The translations under genes were made by a program, and so were the position numbers. DNA of 64,000 nucleotides from Lachnospiraceae bacterium (GTDB lineage: Bacteria; Bacillota; Clostridia; Lachnospirales; Lachnospiraceae). The notes below the pieces were generated by a model. The model saw only the letters and a program-made list of their open reading frames with translations. It ran no database searches and had not been told where the DNA came from. The DNA lies in the NCBI GenBank assembly GCA_024693845.1, contig JAILKJ010000003.1, forward strand, positions 16,028 through 80,027, given 5' to 3'. Within the stretch, counting starts at the first letter, position 1, and every line of letters begins with the position of its first letter. Below, piece after piece: positions 9,108 to 16,284 of the stretch.

Positions 9108-9136
9108 TTGCTTAAGGTACGAATTTTTAGTATAAT
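9108..9136 (+). promoter_or_regulatory. Strong sigma-A promoter of the 6S RNA
   Basis: TTGCTT (9108-9113), 17 bases, TATAAT (9131-9136). It starts just after the tgt stop codon; the predicted +1 is about 9143. Confidence 0.75.
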
Positions 9137-9142
9137 GAGCTT

Positions 9143-9329
9143 AACCTGAATGAGGGTTTTCTCATTATTTTGAACCTACATTTACTTGAAACGGGATTCC
9201 TATATTGTCATGCGGATGTCACGCCTTACCTACGGGTCAGAGGACGGCAGAAGCGTGGTTGCGGTTGCCCACCTGGCTGTGCGCTAGGAGTCAAAGTATG
9301 AGAGCCTTGTTCAGGGGTTTCTTATTTTT
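9143..9329 (+). ncRNA. ssrS: Probable 6S RNA
   Basis: The intergenic region has a consensus promoter, about 185 transcribed bases and a T-rich end (TTTCTTATTTTTG), with no reading frame. The ends fold on each other as in 6S RNA: 9145-9151 with 9309-9315, 9160-9165 with 9298-9303, then 9195-9202 with 9285-9292. This leaves a large internal bubble (GAACCTACATTT on the 5' side) like the one that mimics an open promoter and binds the sigma-A holoenzyme. Inner sequence GCGTGG/CCCACC forms the apical part. The call rests on the fold, the size and the GAACCTACA/GCCCACC segments, which I recall from clostridial 6S RNAs; a covariance search was not possible. Confidence 0.7.
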
Positions 9330-9340
9330 GTGAGGATTTC

Positions 9341-10234
9341 ATGTTTGGCAAGTGTTACAGGATCTGGCTGAATTTCAGCAAAAAGCTGAGCGATGATCAC
9401 ATCGGTGCGTATGCTTCCAGCACCGCTTTTTTTACATTCCTGTCGCTCATTCCCATGCTGATGGTGCTCCTGGCACTGCTTCCTTATACGCCGCTGCAGC
9501 AGGATGTGCTGCTGGAGGTGGTCTCGGCGGTTTTCCCCGATTACATGTATGATATCATCAACAGCATCATTCAGGATCTGTATTCGGCTTCCGGCGTAGT
9601 GCTTTCCGTTACGCTGGCCTTTACGATCTGGTCTGCGGCCAAGGGCACGCTGTCCCTTCTGCGGGGCCTGAATGTGATCTTCGAGGTAGAGGAGCAGAGA
9701 AACTACTTCGTTCTGCGTCTGCGTGCCGCGCTCTATACCTTTGCGATGCTGCTGATCATTCTGCTTTTGCTGGTAGGCGTCGTCTTCACCCACAAGATCA
9801 GGGACATGATCCTGGTGACCTTTCCCTCCCTGAGTCCGGTATTCGGATTCCTTGTGTCGGTGCGGGCCTTTTTTGTGATCGCGGTGCTCAGCGTGCTGTT
9901 TACCGCCATCTACACCTATCTGCCCAATGCCAAGAACAAGTTCCACTGGGAGATGCCGGGTGCCATCTTTTCGGCCTTTGCCTGGTATATCGTCTCCCTG
10001 GGCTTTTCGGCTTACGTCAATAACGTCATGGGTAAAAATGCATTCGGAAGCATGACGACGGTGGTCATTGCCATGCTGTGGATGTACATCATTTTTTACC
10101 TGATCCTGTTCGGGGCGGCCGTAAACTGCTTCCTGCTGGAGACCTTCCGGTATCTAAATTCCAGAAGGATCGAGCGGAAACGGGAGAGAGCCGAGCAAAG
10201 AAGGCTAAACAGAGAGCAAAAGAAAACAATTTGA
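9341..10234 (+). CDS. YihY/virulence factor BrkB family membrane protein
   Basis: The protein has 297 residues. It has about six membrane segments and the family motifs AYASSTAFFTFLSLIPMLMVL near the N-terminus and LPNAKNKFHWEMPGAIFSA, with an FGSMTTVVIAMLWMY block in the penultimate helices. The C-terminal tail is highly basic (RRIERKRERAEQRRLNREQKK). It was formerly misannotated as RNase BN. Actual function is undecided; a lipid or solute transport role has been proposed for the family. It follows the 6S RNA terminator by about 11 bases, so its own promoter is not obvious and readthrough from the 6S promoter may supply it. Confidence 0.9.
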   Translation: MFGKCYRIWLNFSKKLSDDHIGAYASSTAFFTFLSLIPMLMVLLALLPYTPLQQDVLLEVVSAVFPDYMYDIINSIIQDLYSASGVVLSVTLAFTIWSAAKGTLSLLRGLNVIFEVEEQRNYFVLRLRAALYTFAMLLIILLLLVGVVFTHKIRDMILVTFPSLSPVFGFLVSVRAFFVIAVLSVLFTAIYTYLPNAKNKFHWEMPGAIFSAFAWYIVSLGFSAYVNNVMGKNAFGSMTTVVIAMLWMYIIFYLILFGAAVNCFLLETFRYLNSRRIERKRERAEQRRLNREQKKTI

Positions 10235-10237
10235 TCA

Positions 10238-10266
10238 TTCACAAAAGGCCGCAATTGTGTTATGCT
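10238..10266 (+). promoter_or_regulatory. Putative sigma-A promoter of pheST
   Basis: TTCACA (10238-10243), 17 bases, TATGCT (10261-10266). No T-box leader fits in the roughly 30 bases left before pheS. Confidence 0.5.
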
Positions 10267-10301
10267 AACAGGTGGCAAATTTTTCAAAAAGGAGACAGAG
10301 G

Positions 10302-11321
10302 ATGAAAGAAAAACTGTTGAAAATAAAGGAGGAGGCCCTTGCTCAGATCTCTAAGAGCCAGACCCTTGAGCAGCTCAATGAAGTCAGAGTCAGCCAGCTG
10401 GGTAAAAAGGGCGCTCTCACAGAGATATTGAAAGGGATGAAGGACGTATCCGCCGAGGAACGTCCGAAGATCGGTCAGCTTGTGAACGAGACCCGCGCCG
10501 AGATCGAAGCCGTTCTCGAGGAGGCCCGCAAGAAGATGGAAGCCATCGTGATGGAGGCAAAACTTGCCCAGGAGACCATCGACGTTACGCTGCCGGCCAA
10601 GACCATGAAGGTGGGGCATATGCATCCCAATACCCGTGCTCTGGAAGAGGTAGAGAACATCTTCATCGGTATGGGCTATGAGGTTGTGGAAGGCCCCGAC
10701 GTAGAGCGTGATTATTACAATTTCGAAGCACTGAACATTCCTGCGGATCATCCCGCCAAGGATGAGCAGGATACCTTCTATATCAGCGGGGACATCCTGC
10801 TGCGTACCCAGACCTCATCCACTCAGGTGCATGAGATGGAAAAGGGCAAGCTCCCCATCCGTATGATCGCACCGGGCCGTGTATTCCGTTCGGATGAAGT
10901 GGATGCCACCCATTCCCCTTCCTTCCATCAGATCGAGGGCCTTGTCATCGACAAGAACATTACCTTCGCCGATCTGAAGGGAACCCTTTCCGTGTTCGCC
11001 AAGGAGCTGTTCGGAGAGGATACCAAAGTGAAGTTCAGACCGCATCACTTCCCCTTTACCGAGCCTTCGGCTGAGATGGATGTGAGCTGCTTTAAGTGCG
11101 GCGGTAAGGGCTGCCGTTTCTGCAAGGGCGAGGGTTGGATCGAGATCCTCGGTTGCGGAATGGTTCATCCCCATGTGCTTGAGATGAGCAAGATCGATCC
11201 CGAAGAATATGTTGGCTTTGCTTTTGGTGTGGGCCTGGAGCGTATCGCCCTTCTGAAGTACGAGATCGATGATATGCGACTGTTGTATGAGAACGATGTT
11301 AGATTTTTGGATCAATTCTAA
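10302..11321 (+). CDS. pheS: Phenylalanine--tRNA ligase alpha subunit
   Basis: The protein has 339 residues from ATG 10302, which follows AAAGGAGACAGAGG. The track start ten codons upstream has no ribosome site. The catalytic subunit of the alpha2-beta2 enzyme charges tRNA-Phe. It has an N-terminal coiled-coil arm (about 1-90), then the class II core with motif 2 ([20 protein letters not shown]), the [14 protein letters not shown] loop usual in bacterial PheS, and motif 3 ([19 protein letters not shown]). pheT follows after 148 bases, a wider gap than usual, which contains a hairpin. Confidence 0.97.
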   Translation: MKEKLLKIKEEALAQISKSQTLEQLNEVRVSQLGKKGALTEILKGMKDVSAEERPKIGQLVNETRAEIEAVLEEARKKMEAIVMEAKLAQETIDVTLPAKTMKVGHMHPNTRALEEVENIFIGMGYEVVEGPDVERDYYNFEALNIPADHPAKDEQDTFYISGDILLRTQTSSTQVHEMEKGKLPIRMIAPGRVFRSDEVDATHSPSFHQIEGLVIDKNITFADLKGTLSVFAKELFGEDTKVKFRPHHFPFTEPSAEMDVSCFKCGGKGCRFCKGEGWIEILGCGMVHPHVLEMSKIDPEEYVGFAFGVGLERIALLKYEIDDMRLLYENDVRFLDQF

Positions 11322-11359
11322 TATTATTTCAACGGTTCAATGAGCAGCAAGCCTAAGCT

Positions 11360-11419
11360 TCTGATCTCTCTTCGGACGACATTACGAGCTTTGCGAGTCT
11401 GAGGGAGAAGAGAGTCAGA
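11360..11419 (+). other. Inverted repeat in the pheS-pheT gap
   Basis: TCTGATCTCTCTTC (11360-11373) pairs with GAAGAGAGTCAGA (11407-11419): 13 pairs with one bulged T, around a 33-base loop. No T tract follows, so termination is unlikely. It may be an RNA processing or stabilising structure between subunit genes. Confidence 0.6.
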
Positions 11420-11469
11420 GCGCAGGATTGATGCGGTGTAAATACTAGATAAGAAAGGATAATAGCTCT

Positions 11470-13890
11470 ATGAACGCAGCAAAAAGCTGGCTGAAAGCCT
11501 ATGTACCTGATCTGAACTGCTCTGATCAGGAATTCATGGATAAAATGACCCTCTCCGGTACCAAGTGTGAGGGATTCGAGAGAATGGACAAGAACCTCGA
11601 GAAGATCGTGGTAGGTCAGATCGAAAAGATCGAAAGACATCCTGATGCGGACAAACTCATCGTATGTCAGGTAAATGTGGGTACCGAGACGATCCAGATC
11701 GTAACCGGTGCTCCCAATGTAAAAGAGGGAGACAAGGTTCCCGTAGTTCTGGATGGCGGTAAGGTTGCAGGTGGTCACGACGGCTCACCCCTTCCCGAGA
11801 ACGGCATCGAGATCAAAGCGGGCAAGCTTCGCGGTGTGGATTCCTTCGGTATGATGTGCTCCATCGAGGAGCTGGGCTCTGATCGGAACATGTATCCCGA
11901 AGCGCCTGAAAACGGCATCTACATCTTCTCCGATGATGTGAAGGTGGGTGATGATGCAGTAGAAGTGCTGGGTCTTCATGATACCCGCTTCGAGTTTGAG
12001 GTGACCTCCAACAGAGTGGATTGCTACAGCATCCTGGGTCTTGCCAGAGAGGCGGCGGCCACTTTTGACCTACCCTTCAAGGCCCCTGAGGTAAAGGTAA
12101 ATGAGACATCCGAGAAGGTGGAGGATTATATCAGCGTTGAGGTGAAGGATCCGGATCTTTGCCCCAGATACTGCGCAAGAGTTGTTAAGAACATCAAGAT
12201 CGAGCCTTCACCCGAATGGATGCAGAGACGCCTGGCTTCCAGCGGCATCCGTCCCATCAACAACCTGGTGGATATCACCAACTACGTGATGGAAGAGTAC
12301 GGCCAGCCCATGCATGCCTTCGATCTGGACACCGTAGCCGGCAACAAGATCGTTGTAAAGAGAGGCGTGGACGGTGAGCAGTTCCAGACTCTGGACGGTC
12401 AGATGAGAACTCTGGATCACGATGTACTGATGATCTGTGACGGTGAGAAGGAGATCGGTATCGCCGGTATCATGGGCGGTGAGAATTCCAAGATCACTGA
12501 TGATGTGAAGACGGTCCTGTTTGAGGCGGCTACCTTTAACGGTGCAAATATCCGTAAGTCTGCTAAGCGTGTGGGTATCCGTTCCGACGCTTCCGGTAAG
12601 TTCGAGAAGGGTCTGGATCCCAACAATGCAGAAGCAGCCATCAATCGTGCCTGCCAGCTTATCGACGAGCTGGGCTGCGGCGAGGTGGTGAGCGGTATCG
12701 TGGATGTAAAGGAGCCCATCAAGCCCCTTGTACAGCTTCCCTTCGAGCCTGATTTCTACAACGGCCTTCTGGGAACCGATATTGACAAAAATGATATGCT
12801 TGCGATCTTCAAAAAGTTAGAGATCGCTTATGACGAGAGCACCAACATGCTCACCTGTCCTTCCTTCAGGCAGGATCTGCTGGGCAAGGTGGATATTGCC
12901 GAGGAGGTAGCACGTTTCTTCGGTTATGACAAGATCCCCATGACGCTGCCCAGAGGCGAGGCAACCACCGGTAAGCTTCCTTTCAAGCTTGTGGTTGAGA
13001 AGATCGCTTCCAGAGTTGCCATGTATTGCGGTTTCTCCCAGGGTATGTGTTATTCTTTCGAAAGTCCCAAGGTATTTGACAAGCTGAGGATCCCCGAAGG
13101 TGATAAGCTTCGTGAGGCGATCAGGATCGCAAACCCGCTGGGCGAGGACTTTTCCATCATGAGGACCACCTCTCTGAACGGTATCCTTTCCAGTCTGTCC
13201 ACCAACTTCAACAGACGGAACAAGAACGTCAGATTGTTTGAGATCGCTAACATTTATGTACCCAAGTCGCTGCCCCTTACCGAGCTTCCCGATGAGAGAA
13301 GCCAGTTCACCCTGGGATTTTACGGTGACGGCGATTTCTTCACCATGAAGGGTGTGCTGGAGCAGTTCTTCAGCGAGCTGGGCATGACGGAGGAGAGAGA
13401 GTATGATCCTTCCGTAAAGCGCCCCTATCTGCATCCCGGCAGACAGGCTGATATCGTTTACAAGGGCGTAAAGGTGGGATACCTGGGTCAGGTACATCCC
13501 ATGGTAGCCCAGGCTTATGAGATCAAGGGGAATGTATATGTGGCAGTGATCGATCTGCCCGAGATCCTGGATTTCGTAACCTTTGACAGAAAATATGAAG
13601 GTATTGCCAGATTCCCTGCGGTAACAAGAGATCTTTCCCTTGTGGTTCCCAAGAATATCATGGTAGGCCAGATCGAGAGCATGATCCGCCAGAGAGGCGG
13701 CAAGCTGCTTGAGAATCTTGAGCTGTTCGATGTCTATGAGGGTGATCAGATCAGCGCGGGCTTCAAGTCCGTTGCTTACTCCCTTTCCTTCAGGGCTAAG
13801 GACAGAACCCTTGATGAAAACGATGTTTCCGGTGCCATGAAGAAGATCCTGAATGGTCTCACCTCCATGGGGATCGAGCTTAGGGCATAA
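11470..13890 (+). CDS. pheT: Phenylalanine--tRNA ligase beta subunit
   Basis: The protein has 806 residues, full length. Domains in order: a tRNA-binding EMAP/Trbp111-like domain (about 40-150, IVVGQIEKIERHPDADKL), B3/B4 editing domain (about 210-380, with the GGENSKI segment), B5 domain, the non-catalytic synthetase-like core, and a C-terminal FDX-ACB anticodon-binding domain (about 710-806, RFPAVTRDLSLVVP). It completes the alpha2-beta2 enzyme with PheS and edits Tyr-tRNA-Phe. Start ATG 11470 follows AGAAAGGATAATAGCT. queA follows six bases after the stop, so queA is in the same transcript. Confidence 0.97.
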   Translation: MNAAKSWLKAYVPDLNCSDQEFMDKMTLSGTKCEGFERMDKNLEKIVVGQIEKIERHPDADKLIVCQVNVGTETIQIVTGAPNVKEGDKVPVVLDGGKVAGGHDGSPLPENGIEIKAGKLRGVDSFGMMCSIEELGSDRNMYPEAPENGIYIFSDDVKVGDDAVEVLGLHDTRFEFEVTSNRVDCYSILGLAREAAATFDLPFKAPEVKVNETSEKVEDYISVEVKDPDLCPRYCARVVKNIKIEPSPEWMQRRLASSGIRPINNLVDITNYVMEEYGQPMHAFDLDTVAGNKIVVKRGVDGEQFQTLDGQMRTLDHDVLMICDGEKEIGIAGIMGGENSKITDDVKTVLFEAATFNGANIRKSAKRVGIRSDASGKFEKGLDPNNAEAAINRACQLIDELGCGEVVSGIVDVKEPIKPLVQLPFEPDFYNGLLGTDIDKNDMLAIFKKLEIAYDESTNMLTCPSFRQDLLGKVDIAEEVARFFGYDKIPMTLPRGEATTGKLPFKLVVEKIASRVAMYCGFSQGMCYSFESPKVFDKLRIPEGDKLREAIRIANPLGEDFSIMRTTSLNGILSSLSTNFNRRNKNVRLFEIANIYVPKSLPLTELPDERSQFTLGFYGDGDFFTMKGVLEQFFSELGMTEEREYDPSVKRPYLHPGRQADIVYKGVKVGYLGQVHPMVAQAYEIKGNVYVAVIDLPEILDFVTFDRKYEGIARFPAVTRDLSLVVPKNIMVGQIESMIRQRGGKLLENLELFDVYEGDQISAGFKSVAYSLSFRAKDRTLDENDVSGAMKKILNGLTSMGIELRA

Positions 13891-13896
13891 GGCAGC

Positions 13897-14952
13897 ATGA
13901 GTCAGCAAAGTTTAAAAAAATCAGATTTTTACTATGATCTTCCCAAAGAACTGATCGCGCAGCATCCCCTTGAGGATCGCTCTTCCTCACGGCTTTTGCA
14001 CCTTGATAAGGAAAGCGGAGCCGTGGAGCACCTTACCTTCAGGGATGTTAAGTCCTTTCTGCAAAAAGGGGATTGTCTGGTGCTGAACAACACCAGGGTC
14101 ATCCCCGCAAGACTGATCGGCAGAAGGGTGACGGGAGGTGCCGTTGAGGTGCTTCTTCTCAAAAGGCGCGAGCTGATGCTTTGGGAAGTCCTTGTTAAAC
14201 CCGGTAAAAAAGCCCGCCCCGGCGATGAACTGATCTTCGGGGAAGGCATGCTGAAGGGTGTGATCGAGGATGTGGTGGAAGAGGGCAACCGTCTGATCCG
14301 CTTTTCCTGCGACGGCGTATTCGAGGAGGTCCTGGATAAACTGGGACAGATGCCTCTGCCGCCTTATATCACCGAAAAGCTGGAGGATAAGACCAGATAT
14401 CAGACCGTTTATGCCAAGTATGACGGCTCTGCGGCGGCTCCCACGGCGGGCCTGCATTTTACCCCGGATCTGCTGGATGAGATCCGTGATATGGGCGTAA
14501 AGCTTGCCTTTGTCACCCTTCACGTAGGATTGGGAACTTTCCGACCCGTTAAGGAAGATGATATCTTAAAGCACCATATGCATACCGAGTGGTATGAGAT
14601 CACCAGGGAAACCGCCGATCTTATCAATGAGACGAAAAAAGCCGGCGGAAGAGTGATCTGCGTGGGTACCACCAGCGTCCGCACCATAGAAAGTGCTGCG
14701 GTTGAGGATCCTTCTTTGGAGGGAAGCTATCTGGTGAAGGCCGGAAGCGGCGAGACGGGCATTTTTATCTATCCCGGTTATACCTTCAAGCTTACACAGG
14801 GGCTGATCACCAATTTCCATCTGCCCGAGTCTACGTTGATCATGCTGGTCAGCGCACTGGCAGGCCGTGAAAACGTGCTTGCCGCCTATGAGGAAGCGGT
14901 GAAAGAGAGGTATCGTTTCTTCTCCCTGGGAGATGCCATGATCGTCATCTGA
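13897..14952 (+). CDS. queA: S-adenosylmethionine:tRNA ribosyltransferase-isomerase
   Basis: The protein has 351 residues. It transfers and isomerises the ribosyl group of SAM onto preQ1-34 of tRNA, giving epoxyqueuosine. Family motifs: [26 protein letters not shown] at the N-terminus, [37 protein letters not shown] and [12 protein letters not shown]. The start codon lies six bases after the pheT stop with AAGGCAG as ribosome site; translation is probably coupled. It works after Tgt, which is encoded upstream in the window. Confidence 0.97.
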   Translation: MSQQSLKKSDFYYDLPKELIAQHPLEDRSSSRLLHLDKESGAVEHLTFRDVKSFLQKGDCLVLNNTRVIPARLIGRRVTGGAVEVLLLKRRELMLWEVLVKPGKKARPGDELIFGEGMLKGVIEDVVEEGNRLIRFSCDGVFEEVLDKLGQMPLPPYITEKLEDKTRYQTVYAKYDGSAAAPTAGLHFTPDLLDEIRDMGVKLAFVTLHVGLGTFRPVKEDDILKHHMHTEWYEITRETADLINETKKAGGRVICVGTTSVRTIESAAVEDPSLEGSYLVKAGSGETGIFIYPGYTFKLTQGLITNFHLPESTLIMLVSALAGRENVLAAYEEAVKERYRFFSLGDAMIVI

Positions 14953-14979
14953 CCGAATTGGTGACTATACGGGTCATTT

Positions 14980-15019
14980 TTGCAAATGGCTTGTAAATAG
15001 TATACAATTTTGATACAAT
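14980..15019 (+). promoter_or_regulatory. Two overlapping promoters offset by 11 bases, upstream of the PilZ gene
   Basis: TTGCAA (14980-14985)-17-TACAAT (15003-15008) and TTGTAA (14991-14996)-17-TACAAT (15014-15019). Both have ideal spacing and both face the PilZ gene. Confidence 0.5.
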
Positions 15020-15071
15020 TAAAGCAGTCTTATAGCAAAACAATTCATAGAAAGGCATTGAGGTGGCTGAT

Positions 15072-15416
15072 ATGGATGAGAGAAGAAAAAGTAAGCGGAT
15101 CGGGCTTGAATCCAAGCTGGTGATGAAACGGCTTTCCGACGGGGATGCTTTTTCAGAGGAGATCGCGATCGAGATCATCGACGTTTCAAAGACGGGCGTC
15201 GGATTCCTTTGTGAGAAGCCTCTGGAGATCGGCGCTGTTTATGAAGGCTATCTGACCATTTGGACGAAAGAGGTTATCCACGCTTTTATCGAGATCGTAA
15301 GGATCATCAAGGAAGATGATGTTTTTTCCTACGGCGGGATTTTTATTGGAATGCCCGAGATGGACGCATCCAGGATTGCGGTTTATGAGACGGTTTCCGA
15401 GTCAAATGCCGAGTAA
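15072..15416 (+). CDS. PilZ domain protein
   Basis: The protein has 114 residues from ATG 15072, which has GAGGTGG five bases upstream; the track start GTG 15063 adds three codons. A single PilZ domain fills the protein. RRKSKR near residue 4 matches the RxxxR c-di-GMP-binding motif, and DVSKTGVGF near residue 40 matches the D/NxSxxG motif. PilZ proteins bind c-di-GMP and pass the signal to motility or polysaccharide machinery. No GGDEF or EAL gene is in the window, so the partner is elsewhere. The next gene follows after 18 bases. Confidence 0.82.
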   Translation: MDERRKSKRIGLESKLVMKRLSDGDAFSEEIAIEIIDVSKTGVGFLCEKPLEIGAVYEGYLTIWTKEVIHAFIEIVRIIKEDDVFSYGGIFIGMPEMDASRIAVYETVSESNAE

Positions 15417-15434
15417 TACAAGGAGGTAGCTGTT

Positions 15435-16034
15435 ATGAAATGTTTTATCTGCGGAAGGGATTCCGTTGGCGAGGTCTGCAACTCCTGCACAAGAGATGAG
15501 CAGGGCTTTTATAACAGGGATTTTCAGTACAAGGAAGGCCTTTTGGGCCGTAAGAAAGAGGATTTTCGCGTTAATATCACCAACGCCAGGATCTCCGGTA
15601 TCAGTATCGTAAGTCCTTACGAGAACGGAATGAACTCCAAGGTGGATAATTTTAACCACTGGATCGGCGCTGTTGACAGTGTTGGTGAGACTACTTATAA
15701 CAAGTCCCCCGCACCTTATGTGCATATCAAGGTGCCCGGTGGTATGGATCGTTACCTGATCTTCCCGCAGCTGGATGATATGAACGGTATCCGCAATGCC
15801 ATTGACAAGGCGAAGGCAGCCAAGATGGCATCCCCTGCTGCAGCACCTGTTTATGCGGCTCCCACAGCACCTGCGCCCGCTCCCAGACCGGCAGCACCGG
15901 CTCCTGCGCCCGCACCTGCGGCTCCGCTGGATCCCGCAAAGCAGGATAAGCTCAACAAGCTGAACGCGCTGCTTACCAGCGGCATCCTGACCCAGGCTGA
16001 GTACGACGCAGAGAAGATCAAGTTAGGCTTATAA
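15435..16034 (+). CDS. Zinc-ribbon protein with C-terminal SHOCT domain
   Basis: The protein has 199 residues. The N-terminus has a four-cysteine zinc ribbon (CFICGRD...CNSCTRD). The middle (about 45-120, FRVNITNARISGISIVS to YLIFPQLDDMNGIRNAI) looks like a small PH-like beta domain. An Ala-Pro linker of about 35 residues follows, then a SHOCT motif at the very end (KLNKLNALLTSGILTQAEYDAEKIKLGL). SHOCT segments are short oligomerisation helices found at protein ends. AAGGAGG precedes the ATG. It is likely co-transcribed with the PilZ gene. No specific function is known. Confidence 0.75.
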   Translation: MKCFICGRDSVGEVCNSCTRDEQGFYNRDFQYKEGLLGRKKEDFRVNITNARISGISIVSPYENGMNSKVDNFNHWIGAVDSVGETTYNKSPAPYVHIKVPGGMDRYLIFPQLDDMNGIRNAIDKAKAAKMASPAAAPVYAAPTAPAPAPRPAAPAPAPAPAAPLDPAKQDKLNKLNALLTSGILTQAEYDAEKIKLGL

Positions 16035-16054
16035 GATTTATGTTTGAATATGAC

Positions 16055-16073
16055 CCCGGCTTTTTATGCCGGG
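16055..16073 (+). other. Small hairpin just upstream of tRNA-Gly
   Basis: CCCGGC (16055-16060), loop TTTTTAT, GCCGGG (16068-16073), ending four bases before the tRNA. No T tract follows, so it may be a processing signal rather than a terminator. Confidence 0.45.
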
Positions 16074-16077
16074 ACCC

Positions 16078-16148
16078 GCAGGATTAGTACATCGGTAGTG
16101 CGCCAGCTTCCCAAGCTGGATAGGCGGGTTCGACTCCCGTATCCTGCT
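16078..16148 (+). tRNA. tRNA-Gly (anticodon CCC)
   Basis: A full cloverleaf of 71 bases: acceptor GCAGGAT/ATCCTGC, anticodon stem CCAGC/GCTGG with loop TTCCCAA (anticodon CCC), T arm CGGGTTCGACTCCCG and a T discriminator base. CCA is not encoded. No separate promoter is obvious, so it may be read from the PilZ-SHOCT transcript. Confidence 0.95.
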
Positions 16149-16284
16149 TACCCTGAGAAGAGTAAACCAAAAGAAAAGAGCTCCGCATGCTCGCATGCAG
16201 GAGCTCCTTTTCTTTTCGGTTTATTCGGCGAAGCCGAACATCCGGTGAACGCGAAGCGTTTACCGGATGCTCTTCTCATGGTAA
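16148..16284. other. Four-way inverted-repeat (cloverleaf) structure abutting tRNA-Gly
   Basis: A 15-bp closing stem (16148-16162 with 16270-16284, 14 of 15 paired) encloses three hairpins with no unpaired base between any of them: H1 16163-16223 (27 pairs), H2 16224-16238 (six pairs, GAA loop) and H3 16239-16269 (13 pairs plus one G-T, GAA loop). The closing stem begins on the tRNA discriminator base and ends inside the 3' end of the convergent kinase gene. H1 works as a bidirectional terminator; the rest is unexplained. Confidence 0.8.
16163..16223. terminator. Bidirectional terminator between tRNA-Gly and the hybrid kinase
   Basis: Hairpin H1: TAAACC, AAAAGAAAA, GAGCTCC and GCATG pair in register with CATGC, GGAGCTC, TTTTCTTTT and GGTTTA, with three single-base bulges all on the 3' side and a CTCG loop. 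GGAGCTC is followed by a T-rich run on both strands, so it can stop transcription from both sides. Confidence 0.8.
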
